Assembly: GCA_903875045.1 (NCBI GenBank)
Contig: CAIQUS010000066.1
Span: 24,963-88,962, forward strand
DNA length: 64,000 bases
Direction of reading: 5' to 3'
Source of the DNA: an uncultured Bacteroidales bacterium
GTDB taxonomy: Bacteria > Bacteroidota > Bacteroidia > Bacteroidales > FEN-979
Part shown: positions 1 to 8,246 of the stretch, piece after piece
How the letters are laid out: every line of letters begins with the position of its first letter
Position numbering within the stretch: the first letter of the stretch is position 1
Position numbers and translations under genes: made by a program
Notes under the pieces: generated by a model
What the model was told of the DNA's origin: nothing
The model's database searches: none
Seen by the model: the letters and a program-made list of their open reading frames with translations, nothing else

Positions 1-161
1 TCGGAGGTTGAAAGGACCATTGCATTGGGCTCTTCAATTTCGGCAGCGACGGCATCCTCAAACCAATTTGAAAATTGCCGGAGAGGATCAGAAGCAATTT
101 TTTTTTCATCGAGAGATGAAAAAAGGTATTCCTTACGGAGTTCACTTAAATGTTTTGTCAT
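1..161 (-). CDS. pdxH: Pyridoxamine 5'-phosphate oxidase, N-terminal part (runs off the left edge)
   Basis: The reverse strand starts at the ATG whose complement is at 159-161 and reads MTKHLSELRKEY, continues with SDPLRQFSNWFEDAV and then EEPNAMVLST to the edge. This pattern (LRxEY, then DPxxxFxxW, then an acidic residue, PxAMxLxT) is the start of PdxH, which oxidises pyridoxamine or pyridoxine 5'-phosphate to pyridoxal 5'-phosphate with FMN. Only about 53 of some 215 residues are visible, so the FMN- and substrate-binding residues cannot be checked. The ORF track missed it because it is cut by the window edge. The 80-base AT-rich gap to the divergent gene at 243 must hold both promoters. 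Confidence 0.85.
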   Translation of the reverse strand, partial: MTKHLSELRKEYLFSSLDEKKIASDPLRQFSNWFEDAVAAEIEEPNAMVLSTS

Positions 162-242
162 TTGATATTTTATTTTCACGCTAATAAATGAAATAAAAGT
201 AATTTAATTTTTATCTTTACGAAAATTTTAACACTGACTATT

Positions 243-734
243 ATGGCAAGCAAAGTTACAAAAGCAGAACTTTCTGAATACAAAACAAACAAAGACTCTG
301 TGAAGGAATTTTCCAATGGCGAAATCACGGTTTACTGGAAATCAGAATTATGTATTCACTCAGCGAATTGTCTGATTGGTCTGCCTGCAGTTTTCAATTC
401 GAAGAAAAAACCATGGATCAATATCCATGCTTCGAACAGCAAGGACATCATGAAAGCGATTGATACATGTCCGTCACGGGCACTTACTTATCTTAAGAGC
501 ACCAAATTTGTGACCTCCAAACCCCGTGCAACAGTCAAGATGAAATCAAAATTCGCAAGGGTCCAAATCCTGAAAAACGGCCCTGCGCTGATCACCGGGA
601 ATTTTATTGTCCGTGATGCCCAGAAAAAGAAAATTCAAATTGAAAATGAAGTAGTTGCAATTTGCCGTTGTGGCGGAAGCAAGAAAAAGCCTTTCTGCGA
701 CGGAAGCCATCAGACGGTTGGGTTTACGGATTAG
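243..734 (+). CDS. Fe-S protein with YjdI-type (Fer4_19) and CDGSH domains
   Basis: 163 residues. Residues about 20-85 look like the YjdI/Fer4_19 mono-cluster domain: a Cys pair in CIHSANCLIG, then TCPSRAL near residue 76. The C-terminal third carries a CDGSH zinc-finger-like iron-sulfur motif, CRCGGSKKKPFCDGSH, which ligates a redox-active 2Fe-2S cluster through three Cys and one His. There is no signal peptide, so it is probably cytoplasmic. It is a single gene between pdxH and the transhydrogenase operon, and nothing nearby fixes its partner. Proteins with this two-domain layout are usually annotated only as iron-sulfur or CDGSH proteins; a role in redox sensing or cluster storage is inference. 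Confidence 0.85.
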   Translation: MASKVTKAELSEYKTNKDSVKEFSNGEITVYWKSELCIHSANCLIGLPAVFNSKKKPWINIHASNSKDIMKAIDTCPSRALTYLKSTKFVTSKPRATVKMKSKFARVQILKNGPALITGNFIVRDAQKKKIQIENEVVAICRCGGSKKKPFCDGSHQTVGFTD

Positions 735-756
735 AATTGGTTACAATTTTCGATGT

Positions 757-886
757 ACGATATGGGATTTACGATTTACGCATGAAAAATTAATCCCAGT
801 TAAAAATTCCTACATCGCTTACAAATACCTGAAATCGTAATTCGTAAATCGTAATTCGTAAATTGTAAATCTCATATCCCAAATAT
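757..886. repeat. Inverted pair of 7-base-period repeats between the Fe-S gene and pntAA
   Basis: The spacer contains GATATGGGATTTACGATTTACG near 760-781 and, about 65 bases on, CGTAATTCGTAAATCGTAATTCG followed by GTAAATCTCATATCCC near 835-886. The second arm is the reverse complement of the first apart from about two mismatches, so the region can form a long hairpin. Both arms are built of 7-base units related to CGTAAAT. The 61-codon ORF at 655-840 runs through it and is not a gene. Confidence 0.75.
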
Positions 887-909
887 TTGTTCACATTATC
901 CCTCAGTTT

Positions 910-2037
910 ATGACTATTGGAATTTTAAAAGAAGAAGGTTCAGAAAATCGGGTTGCCCTCCTTCCTGAATCTGTGGCCACGCTTACAAAAATGATGGTCA
1001 ACGTGCTTGTGGAGAAAGAAGCAGGTTTAAAGGCTTTTTCATCCGACGCAGATTATGAAGCGGCAGGAGCAAAAATCGTTGACAAGACCAGTGCAATTGA
1101 TCAATCAGATATGTTGATCAGGATTAATCCGCCAACAGAATCCGAATTATTGCAAATGAAGGAAAAAACGGTTTTCCTGGCAGTGCTCAACCCTTTTTTC
1201 AACCTTGATCTGATAAAAAAACTGGCCACGCAAAACATCACGAGTTTCAGCCTGGATGTCATTCCCAGGACAAGCCGTGCCCAGTCGATGGATATTTTAT
1301 CGTCCATGGCCACCGTTGCAGGGTACAAGGCTGTTTTAACCGCTGCCAACTCACTGCCGAAATTTTTTCCGATGTTCATGACCGCTGCCGGGACAATTAC
1401 ACCGGCCAAGGTTTTGATCCTGGGTGCCGGTGTGGCAGGTTTACAAGCGCTCGCCACTTCCCGTAAGCTGGGGGCTGTTGTTGAAGTTTTTGATGTAAGG
1501 GCCGCAGTTAAAGAAGAAGTTGTGGGGCTGGGTGGCAAATTTGTTGAAGTGGAAGGTGCAATCGATGATAAATCGGCCGGCGGATATGCCGTTGAACAAT
1601 CTGACGATTTTAAGAAAAAACAGGCTGCAGCAGTACATGACCATGCAATTAAATCGGATGTGGTGATCTGTACCGCACAAATCCCCGGGAAAAAAGCTCC
1701 CTTGTTATTGAAACAGTCAACCGTCGATGCCATGAAGCCTGGTTCAGTCATTATCGATCTGGCAGCATCTACCGGCGGGAACTGTGAAGTAACCAAAAAT
1801 GGTGAAACCATTGTTTATCATGGGGTTAAAATTATCGGAAATTCATTGTTCCCGGTCGACATGCCTTCAGATGCGAGTAAGATGTTCGGAAAAAATGTCA
1901 TCAACTTTCTCAAACTGATGATCAGTGCCAAGGGAGAATTCAATCTCAACTGGAATGATGATATTGTGAAAGGCACGTGTGTGACCCACGATCACGAGAT
2001 CGTTCATGAAAGAGTAAAAGCTTTAATAACCTCATAA
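910..2037 (+). CDS. pntAA: NAD(P) transhydrogenase alpha subunit, part 1
   Basis: 375 residues, the soluble NAD(H)-binding dI component of proton-translocating transhydrogenase, which couples hydride transfer between NADH and NADP+ to proton flow. It begins MTIGILKEEG, the usual start of the AlaDH/PNT family. The Rossmann glycine motif VLILGAGVAGLQA lies at about residues 160-172, followed by the acidic EVFDVR end of the second strand. Near the end is GNSLFPVDMPSDAS. The family has both fused alpha subunits and split PntAA/PntAB; here it is split. The next gene starts 11 bases downstream, and three genes in the same order form the complete complex, ended by the terminator at 3869-3898. Confidence 0.95.
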   Translation: MTIGILKEEGSENRVALLPESVATLTKMMVNVLVEKEAGLKAFSSDADYEAAGAKIVDKTSAIDQSDMLIRINPPTESELLQMKEKTVFLAVLNPFFNLDLIKKLATQNITSFSLDVIPRTSRAQSMDILSSMATVAGYKAVLTAANSLPKFFPMFMTAAGTITPAKVLILGAGVAGLQALATSRKLGAVVEVFDVRAAVKEEVVGLGGKFVEVEGAIDDKSAGGYAVEQSDDFKKKQAAAVHDHAIKSDVVICTAQIPGKKAPLLLKQSTVDAMKPGSVIIDLAASTGGNCEVTKNGETIVYHGVKIIGNSLFPVDMPSDASKMFGKNVINFLKLMISAKGEFNLNWNDDIVKGTCVTHDHEIVHERVKALITS

Positions 2038-2048
2038 ACAGCAAAAGT

Positions 2049-2360
2049 ATGAATGATATTTTGAAATTTTTACTGGAGTACCGGGAGGCGATCTTTATCA
2101 TTATTTTATCCATTTTTCTTGGAATTGAAGTGATTTCGCATGTGCCTTCTGTTTTGCACACCCCTTTGATGTCGGGGGCCAATGCCATACATGGTGTGGT
2201 CATCATCGGAGCAATCATTGTGATGGGCCATGCAGAAAATATGCTCGCCATGATCCTGGGATTTATCGCAGTGATCCTGGGAACACTCAATGTGGTAGGT
2301 GGGTTTGTGGTGACCGACCGCATGCTCGAAATGTTTAAGAAAAAGAAAAAACAGCAATAA
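2049..2360 (+). CDS. pntAB: NAD(P) transhydrogenase alpha subunit, part 2 (membrane)
   Basis: 103 residues, made almost only of hydrophobic helices: one near residues 13-30, one around 45-62 and one around 65-90, ending in a basic KKKKKQQ tail. Size and position, directly between pntAA and pntB, match the small membrane component that in fused enzymes forms the C-terminus of the alpha subunit. It contributes helices to the proton channel together with PntB. The spacing is 11 bases to pntAA and 9 bases to pntB, so the three are certainly one operon. The first helix reads EAIFIIILSIFLGIEVISHV. Confidence 0.93.
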   Translation: MNDILKFLLEYREAIFIIILSIFLGIEVISHVPSVLHTPLMSGANAIHGVVIIGAIIVMGHAENMLAMILGFIAVILGTLNVVGGFVVTDRMLEMFKKKKKQQ

Positions 2361-2369
2361 AGAGGCACT

Positions 2370-3842
2370 ATGGAAACAATACAAACAATAACCAGGACTT
2401 TCGAATTTTCCGAATATATCTCAATCCTTGAGCTATCCTATATCCTGGCTTCGGTGCTGTTCATCCTGGGGCTGAAAAAACTGAGCCATCCCGACACAGC
2501 ACGAAGCGGAAACTTATGGGCTGCCGCAGGCATGGGACTAGCTATTGTGTTCACGATTCTTTTTCACAAAACTAAAATGGAAGATGGCACCTACCAGGGA
2601 ATTCACAACATCGGCTGGATTGTAGGAGCACTCATTATAGGAACAGGGGTTGGCTGGATGGCTGCCAAAAAGGTGAAAATGACCGCCATGCCACAGATGG
2701 TTTCACTTTTCAATGGAATGGGGGGTGCATGCGCTGCGCTTATTTCCCTGATGGAATTTCCTAAGATGCAGAATGCACTTGCAGGACAACAACTTACCAC
2801 GATGTTCAATGGTGAAGCACTGGCTATTTTGCTCGGGCTGATGATCGGCGGTGTGTCGTTTGCAGGCAGCATGATTGCTTTTGGTAAATTGGATGAGCGC
2901 ATTGGCGATGTGAAGAGCCCTGTCCTGCGATACATTAACCTCTCCTTCCTGGTCATACTTTTGGCATTTGTGGTTTTTATTATGTTCAAATCACCGGTAG
3001 CCGGTGAAAACTGGATGATTTACACACTGGCAGCATTGGCACTGGTTTATGGGGTTACCTTCGTTTTACCGATCGGGGGCGCTGATATGCCGGTAGTAAT
3101 TTCGCTTTTAAACTCATTTACGGGAGTGGCTGCCGCCATGGGAGGATTCTTATACAACAACCAGGCGATGCTTACAGGAGGTATTCTGGTTGGATCTTCA
3201 GGCACCATCCTGACCATGCTGATGTGCAAGGCAATGAACAGGTCACTGTTGAATGTTATCATTGGTGCATTTGGTGGAAGTTCGGCCTCAGGACCAGACA
3301 CCGGTGATAAAACAGTGAAAGAGATTTCGCTCAGCGATTCAGCAGTCCTTCTCAGTTATTCACAGAAGGTTTTGGTGGTTCCCGGATATGGTCTGGCGGT
3401 GGCCCAGGCCCAGCATCTCTGCCATGAATTGGAAAGCCTGCTGGCCTCGAAAGGGGTTGAATTGAAATACGGTATTCATCCTGTTGCCGGTCGAATGCCG
3501 GGGCACATGAATGTGTTGCTGGCCGAGGCTGATGTAGCTTATGAAAAGTTGCAGGAAATGGAAGACGCCAACAATGAAATGAACAATACAGATGTAGTGA
3601 TTGTGGTTGGTGCCAACGATGTGGTTAACCCTGCTGCCGAGGATGATCCTTCGAGTCCCATTTACGGAATGCCGGTGATAAAAGTATGGGAAGCAAAGAA
3701 CACGATCATTATGAAACGCAGTATGGCCAAAGGATATGCAGCCATTGAGAACAATTTGTTCTACATGCCCAAATCAAGGATGCTCTTTGGCGATGCCAAG
3801 GCTACCTTGCAAAAACTGGTCAGTGAAATCAAGAATCTCTAA
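2370..3842 (+). CDS. pntB: NAD(P) transhydrogenase beta subunit
   Basis: 490 residues, close to the usual 460-490. The N-terminal two thirds hold about nine transmembrane helices forming the proton path. The C-terminal 180 residues are the NADP(H)-binding dIII domain: VLVVPGYGLAVAQAQ is its glycine-rich nucleotide motif, followed by IHPVAGRMPGHMNVLLAEA and the distal VGANDVVNPAAEDDP and KRSMAKGYAAIEN segments, all typical of PntB. It balances NADH and NADPH pools using the proton gradient at the inner membrane. It is last in the operon and a strong hairpin follows 27 bases after the stop codon. Confidence 0.95.
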   Translation: METIQTITRTFEFSEYISILELSYILASVLFILGLKKLSHPDTARSGNLWAAAGMGLAIVFTILFHKTKMEDGTYQGIHNIGWIVGALIIGTGVGWMAAKKVKMTAMPQMVSLFNGMGGACAALISLMEFPKMQNALAGQQLTTMFNGEALAILLGLMIGGVSFAGSMIAFGKLDERIGDVKSPVLRYINLSFLVILLAFVVFIMFKSPVAGENWMIYTLAALALVYGVTFVLPIGGADMPVVISLLNSFTGVAAAMGGFLYNNQAMLTGGILVGSSGTILTMLMCKAMNRSLLNVIIGAFGGSSASGPDTGDKTVKEISLSDSAVLLSYSQKVLVVPGYGLAVAQAQHLCHELESLLASKGVELKYGIHPVAGRMPGHMNVLLAEADVAYEKLQEMEDANNEMNNTDVVIVVGANDVVNPAAEDDPSSPIYGMPVIKVWEAKNTIIMKRSMAKGYAAIENNLFYMPKSRMLFGDAKATLQKLVSEIKNL

Positions 3843-3868
3843 CTCGATTCAGCAAACATGCTGAAAAT

Positions 3869-3898
3869 AAAAAAGCCCCGGAAACCGGGGCTTTTTTA
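3869..3898. terminator. Bidirectional intrinsic terminator
   Basis: A perfect GC-rich stem, GCCCCGG-AAA-CCGGGGC, is flanked by an A run on the left and a T run on the right. It can therefore end both the pnt operon on the plus strand and the small lipoprotein gene arriving from the right on the minus strand, whose stop codon lies 19 bases away. Confidence 0.93.
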
Positions 3899-3916
3899 TT
3901 TTCAGCTCGGAGCTTA

Positions 3917-4174
3917 CTATTTTTTGCCTTTGAATAATTTCGGGAATTTCTTCACGGAATCAGCATGAGCGATAGAGTCAGCAATCATTTTCTCTTGTTG
4001 AACTTTTGCAATTGAATCGGCGATTCTCTGCTGTTCAGCCTGAACCATTGCTAATGAATCAGCAACGCGGATTGAGTCAGCAATTCTTTTTTCTTCGAGT
4101 TCTTTTGCGCTTGGGCCACATGAGTACATGAAAGCTACTACTCCGATAACTAATAATGTTGCAAGTTTTTTCAT
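3917..4174 (-). CDS. Small coiled-coil lipoprotein with IADSI repeats
   Basis: 85 residues. The N-terminus MKKLATLLVIGVVAFMYSCG is a lipoprotein signal with the acylated Cys at about residue 19. The rest is a charged, helix-forming stretch in which IADSI or a close variant (VADSL, HADSV) recurs five times at uneven spacing, ending in a basic tail. This resembles short Bacteroidota lipoproteins thought to lie between the outer membrane and periplasm, but no named family is recognised and no function can be assigned. A TATCTTTG promoter box lies about 28 bases before the start. It converges on the pnt operon and shares its terminator. Confidence 0.75.
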   Translation of the reverse strand: MKKLATLLVIGVVAFMYSCGPSAKELEEKRIADSIRVADSLAMVQAEQQRIADSIAKVQQEKMIADSIAHADSVKKFPKLFKGKK

Positions 4175-4202
4175 TGTCTATTGATTTTTTAGAATTATGC
4201 TG

Positions 4203-4210
4203 CAAAGATA
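4203..4210 (-). promoter_or_regulatory. Promoter -7 box TATCTTTG for the 85-residue lipoprotein
   Basis: The minus strand carries TATCTTTG, matching the Bacteroidota consensus TAnnTTTG, with a TTTG -33 element 21 bases further upstream. The start codon is 28 bases downstream. Confidence 0.7.
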
Positions 4211-4345
4211 AATCAATGTTGTACTACGATCCAAATATTTTGACCACTTTTTTTTAACATTTTTTAACATTTAGCGTATTTGTCTGATAATCAAAGAGAA
4301 TAATTTTAACATTTTTTATGAAACCACCCTGATTGGAATATAAAC

Positions 4346-4353
4346 TATCTTTG
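4346..4353 (+). promoter_or_regulatory. Promoter -7 box TATCTTTG for rarA
   Basis: TATCTTTG is followed after only four bases by the rarA ATG. In Bacteroidota this box sits just before the transcription start, so the message would have almost no leader. The -33 element is weak. Confidence 0.65.
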
Positions 4354-4357
4354 TCAC

Positions 4358-5626
4358 ATGTTAATACCATTGGCAGAACAATTACGTCCGGATTCACTGG
4401 AGGATTACCTTGGGCAGGAGCATCTCATCGGCAAAGGTGCCATCCTGCAACGGGCCATTGAATCGGGGAATGTTCCTTCCATGATCCTCTGGGGATCACC
4501 GGGGATTGGAAAAACCACGCTGGCCTATATCATCTCCAAACAGTTGAAACGGACATTCTACACCTTAAGCGCGGTTAGTTCTGGCGTCAAAGAGGTCAGG
4601 GAAGTCATAGCCAGGGCACAGGAAGCCAGCGATAGTCCTTTCCTCTTCATTGATGAAATTCATCGGTTCAGCAAATCTCAGCAGGATGCTTTGCTTGGTG
4701 CGGTTGAAAAAGGTGTGGTGACTTTCATAGGTGCCACCACCGAAAACCCTTCATTTGAAGTAATCTCCCCACTCCTCTCCCGATGCCAGATCTATATCTT
4801 AAAACCTCTGGAAGAACATCATCTGCTCAAACTGATGGAACAAGGCCGCACCCATCTTGAAAACAGTCTGAAAACAACCATTGAAATATCGGAACCCGAA
4901 GCAATCCTCCGTATTTCAGGGGGCGATGCACGAAAGCTGCTGAATGCACTGGAACTGATTGTAACAACCGAATTGGAGCAAGGCATACCGGTGAAGATTA
5001 CGAATGAAAACACCATTAAAATCATTCAGCAGAACCTGGCAATGTATGATAAAACCGGGGAGAAACATTACGACATTATCTCGGCATTCATCAAGTCGAT
5101 GCGGGGAAGTGATCCGAATGCCGCTGTTTACTGGCTTGCACGAATGATCCAGGCAGGGGAAGACCCCAAATTCATTGCCCGGCGCATGTTAATCCTTGCT
5201 TCCGAAGATATCGGGAATGCCAACCCTAATGCCCTTTTACTGGCAACATCCTGCTTTCAGGCCGTGGATGTGATCGGCTACCCCGAATGCGACCTTATTT
5301 TGTCTCAAACTGCCATTTACCTTGCATGTTCAGTAAAAAGCAATGCCTCATATCTTGCCATCAGGAATGCCCAGAAATCATTCAGGGATGCCGGTGATCT
5401 TCCTGTACCCTTGCATATCAGAAATGCCCCTACCAGCCTGATGAAGAAAATCGGGTATGGTAAAGATTATAAATATGCCCACGATTTTGACAACAATTTT
5501 ATTGAACAGGAATTTTTACCTGAGAAAATTAAGGGGGCGAAATTTTACGATCCGCAGAATAATCAGCGGGAAAATGAAATACGGGCCAGATTGAAAGCAT
5601 TATGGAAGAATAAATACAAATATTGA
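4358..5626 (+). CDS. rarA: Replication-associated recombination protein A (AAA+ ATPase)
   Basis: 422 residues, matching the family length of 420-450. The N-terminal AAA+ core begins PLAEQLRPDSLEDYLGQEHL, has Walker A WGSPGIGKTTLAY, Walker B LFIDEIHRF and sensor-1 GATTENPSFEV. The C-terminal part (ISAFIKSMRGSDPNAAVYWLARM, then ASEDIGNANP) is the RarA/MgsA/WRNIP1 tetramerisation and helical domain. It works at stalled replication forks and gaps in the cytoplasm. ATG at 4358 is chosen because it sits directly after the promoter box and begins the conserved sequence within a few residues. It stands alone, followed by a long repeat-filled spacer. Confidence 0.95.
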   Translation: MLIPLAEQLRPDSLEDYLGQEHLIGKGAILQRAIESGNVPSMILWGSPGIGKTTLAYIISKQLKRTFYTLSAVSSGVKEVREVIARAQEASDSPFLFIDEIHRFSKSQQDALLGAVEKGVVTFIGATTENPSFEVISPLLSRCQIYILKPLEEHHLLKLMEQGRTHLENSLKTTIEISEPEAILRISGGDARKLLNALELIVTTELEQGIPVKITNENTIKIIQQNLAMYDKTGEKHYDIISAFIKSMRGSDPNAAVYWLARMIQAGEDPKFIARRMLILASEDIGNANPNALLLATSCFQAVDVIGYPECDLILSQTAIYLACSVKSNASYLAIRNAQKSFRDAGDLPVPLHIRNAPTSLMKKIGYGKDYKYAHDFDNNFIEQEFLPEKIKGAKFYDPQNNQRENEIRARLKALWKNKYKY

Positions 5627-5680
5627 GTCCACTCCGAAAAGTCGTTTATTCATCAAATCACCATTTAAAAATTTTTTAAA

Positions 5681-5782
5681 CCGCAAAGAACACAAAGAAA
5701 CCGCAAAGAGCCGCAGAGTTAACTCACAGATATTTATAACTTTGCGAAACTCTGCGAAAAAACTCTGCGGCCCTTTGCGGTT
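5681..5782. repeat. Imperfect inverted repeat with CCGCAAAGA units
   Basis: A 22-base arm at 5699-5720 (AACCGCAAAGAGCCGCAGAGTT) and its reverse complement at 5761-5782 differ at one position. Before the left arm the motif CGCAAAGAA/CACAAAGAAA is already repeated, and the loop holds TTTGCGAAACTCTGCG, a partial copy. It is non-coding and could form a large hairpin in the 3' region of rarA. Confidence 0.8.
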
Positions 5783-5824
5783 AAATAATTTGTTAGCAGA
5801 CTTATCGGAGTGCCATCTTAATTT

Positions 5825-6090
5825 AAGTTTCGGGGTTGAAAAAGTAATATCCAGTTTATCTGATTCAACTCTTCGATCAAAATTCCCTTTAGCCCTGAAA
5901 GGGCGGAATCTGTCAACACAGGGTGAAGCCCTGTGTGTAAGAAAAATGACAACCTGTCTCGTCCTTCGATGGGCTATACCCATCGTTAATGTATTCCGCC
6001 CCGTTCGGGGCTGTGTTGAATATATTTTGCATGATGGAACTTTAGCCACTTCGAGGCAGCGTACTGTTCTCTTAATAAACCCCGAAACTT
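5825..6090. mobile_element. 266-base MITE-like element with 13-base perfect terminal inverted repeats
   Basis: AAGTTTCGGGGTT at 5825-5837 and AACCCCGAAACTT at 6078-6090 are exact reverse complements. Nested inside are a second inverted pair (AGCCCTGAAAGGGCGGAAT near 5892 and ATTCCGCCCCGTTCGGGGCT near 5993) and local hairpins CACAGGGTGAAGCCCTGTG and GATGGGCTATACCCATC. There is no transposase gene. No clear target-site duplication is visible, so mobility is inference. This element, with 5681-5782, fills the 479-base gap between rarA and the kelch gene; no gene is seen there. Confidence 0.6.
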
Positions 6091-6105
6091 GAGTTATTAA
6101 GTCAA

Positions 6106-7308
6106 TCAATTTGCAGATTTGATAAAATTTCCATTCAACAAAGTACCGTTACCGGTTTTTACTTTTACCAAATAATAGCCCGGCCGAAGGTTTCTTATAT
6201 CGATCCCGCCATCAGAAGTACCCGCAGACATTCCTTTTTCAATCATTTTGCCTGAAATATTAAAAATGCTGACTGATTCGGCCACTGTTCCAGCCGGCAA
6301 CCGCACTGAAATTGCTAAAGATGACGGATTGGGATAAACCGTCACATCTGTGGCAATTGCTTTTTCAGAAATTCCCGTAATTTGAGGGGTAAAAGCCCAG
6401 CATTCCGCTGTGCCATTTCCACAAACAACATAGCCGGAACCACTGATGGTAAAAGCTACTCCGCCGGCCGGACCGGTTGCACCCGGAAAATCGGGTAACT
6501 GGGCCCACTGATCTGTTATGGCATCGTATTTCCAGAAATCTTTCAGTGTTCCCGGAGAGGAAGGGAACCCTCCCACCACATAAGCGATGTTATTGATCAC
6601 AAACGCCATTGCCTGCTGACGGGCTTCACCTGGCAGGGAGGCTTTTTGTGCCCATGAGTTATTGGTCGGGTTGAATTCCCAAAGATCGTTGAGCAAATTG
6701 TTTCCATCGGTACCACCCAATACATATATTTTTCCATTGACTGCAAATCCGGTTGCATAATATCGTGCTGCCATAACCGGGAGGCTTGCTTTCTGGGTCC
6801 AGGTATTGGCGGGCTGGTTATATTCCCAGCAATCGTTCATCGCGGTGGCCATTACGTCATAACCGCCGATAATATACCCGAGATTTCCGGCACCAATACC
6901 GGTTGCCTTCAACCGCGTCATATCAAAAGCCACTTTGGTTGACCAATTATTTCCGATCGGGTTAAATTCGTAAGTATCAAAAATGTAAGTAGCATCATTT
7001 GCACCACAGGCGGCATACCCATAATTTCCTGCGGCGAAACCAGTACCGCCTGTGAAGCGCATGGGTAAGGGTGCTTTTTGTGTCCAGGTATTTAAAACAG
7101 GGTCAAACTCCTGCCAGTCGCCTAAAAAGCTGTTGATTCCCCCATACGTTCCGGTACCGATGTATCCTTTGTTACTCAATGCATAACCGATGAAATCAAA
7201 CCGGCGTGTACCGAGATAATCCGCCTTTTGTGTCCATGTTCCCTGGGCCGGCAGAACTATTGGCAGAACCAGGCAGAACAAAATGATGTTGCAAATATTT
7301 GTCTTCAT
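6106..7308 (-). CDS. Secreted kelch-repeat protein with type IX secretion sorting domain
   Basis: 400 residues from the chosen ATG at 7308, which begins MKTNICNIILFCLVLPIVLPAQG, a clear Sec signal peptide; the 23 extra codons in the ORF track lie upstream. Six kelch-like blades follow, each with a WTQKA or WAQKA strand and a GY or YVVGG turn, forming a beta-propeller. The last 75 residues (VTVYPNPSSLAISVRL ... VSIFNISGKMIEKG ... LRPGYYLVKVKTGNG) are a type A T9SS C-terminal domain, so the protein should be exported through the outer membrane and attached to the surface or released. The ligand is unknown. It is followed by an inverted-repeat spacer. Confidence 0.9.
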   Translation of the reverse strand: MKTNICNIILFCLVLPIVLPAQGTWTQKADYLGTRRFDFIGYALSNKGYIGTGTYGGINSFLGDWQEFDPVLNTWTQKAPLPMRFTGGTGFAAGNYGYAACGANDATYIFDTYEFNPIGNNWSTKVAFDMTRLKATGIGAGNLGYIIGGYDVMATAMNDCWEYNQPANTWTQKASLPVMAARYYATGFAVNGKIYVLGGTDGNNLLNDLWEFNPTNNSWAQKASLPGEARQQAMAFVINNIAYVVGGFPSSPGTLKDFWKYDAITDQWAQLPDFPGATGPAGGVAFTISGSGYVVCGNGTAECWAFTPQITGISEKAIATDVTVYPNPSSLAISVRLPAGTVAESVSIFNISGKMIEKGMSAGTSDGGIDIRNLRPGYYLVKVKTGNGTLLNGNFIKSAN

Positions 7309-7429
7309 CGGGCTATTGAATTTCAATACATTATAACAATAATATTCATTAACCTTTGTTATAAAAAATGCCTGCATCCATATTACAACAATATGAGATG
7401 CAGGACTTGTGGCAGCTAACTAACCAGTA

Positions 7430-8149
7430 TTATAAACTCGTGATTTTAATGAATTTTTCTGCGCCGGTCATGCAAATTCCGCAACGTTGCGGCGGTGCAG
7501 CATCATAGGTGTTTCCACAGGTGGCGCACACATAATAGACCACCGATAAAGATTTTACAGCGTTTTTATCCAGGGCAGCCAGGGCGTTTTCATACATCAC
7601 CCGGTGTTTCTTTTCGGTTTTGAATGCATAGTTCAGGCTGATCAAAGCCAATTGATTTCCCGCTGATTCTGCATCTTTCAAAAATTCGGGGTACATGGTG
7701 GTGGCTTCATACGTTTCACCTTTGATGGCATCCTGGAGGTTCTCTTTGGTCGATTTGACCGTAAATTCAGGGGTTACCGGGGCAACCTTAGTACCCGCAT
7801 CCTCCAGTACCGACTGGTGATTGGTGGCATGGATTTTTTCGGCGGTGGAGGCAGCTTTGAAGAGCAAAGCAATTTGATGATAACCTTCCTGCTCGGCCTT
7901 TTTTGAATAGGCTGCATATTTTGCAGAGGCGGTTGTTTCACCTTTGAAGGCAGCAAGTAAATCTTCTGTTGTCTTTTCCCTGGGATCAGCTGATGATATC
8001 ACTGAATTAACTTTCCCGTTATTGCTGTTTTCTGATGACATGGCAACAGGTTCCTGTAATTTTACGGCTCCGCCGGCATTGTTGCATGAACTGAATACGA
8101 CCCAACCCGAAATGAGGGCTGCACTAATTAATACTATCTGCTTTTTCAT
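7430..8149 (-). CDS. Rubrerythrin family lipoprotein
   Basis: 239 residues. The start MKKQIVLISAALISGWVVFSSC is a lipoprotein signal with the lipidated Cys at about residue 22, which is unusual because rubrerythrins are normally cytoplasmic. The central 140 residues are a four-helix ferritin-like diiron domain with the ExxH motifs EKIHATNH and EKKHRVMYENAL. The C-terminus has a rubredoxin-like iron site, YVCATCGNTYD and RCGICM. Rubrerythrins reduce peroxide in organisms exposed to little oxygen; an envelope-anchored version would act in the periplasm. It is upstream of the convergent kelch gene and downstream of a two-component pair on the same strand; co-regulation is only suggested. Confidence 0.88.
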   Translation of the reverse strand: MKKQIVLISAALISGWVVFSSCNNAGGAVKLQEPVAMSSENSNNGKVNSVISSADPREKTTEDLLAAFKGETTASAKYAAYSKKAEQEGYHQIALLFKAASTAEKIHATNHQSVLEDAGTKVAPVTPEFTVKSTKENLQDAIKGETYEATTMYPEFLKDAESAGNQLALISLNYAFKTEKKHRVMYENALAALDKNAVKSLSVVYYVCATCGNTYDAAPPQRCGICMTGAEKFIKITSL

Positions 8150-8246
8150 ATTTTATGTTTTTGGAAGTTCATTTAATTCGTGCTGCAAAATTGCACCTGG
8201 TGGCGTTAAATCATTCTTAAGGGATTCTTAAAAATGGCTTAAAAGA

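Noticed and set aside
655-840. 61-codon ORF overlapping the end of the CDGSH gene
   Set aside because: Overlaps a real gene in another frame and then reads through repeat sequence (DLRFT is repeat-derived).
1101-1811. 236-codon minus-strand ORF in pntAA
   Set aside because: A shadow of pntAA in the opposite strand without its own family features.
5742-6092. 116-codon ORF through the region after rarA
   Set aside because: It is entirely translation of inverted-repeat elements and has no protein-like sequence.
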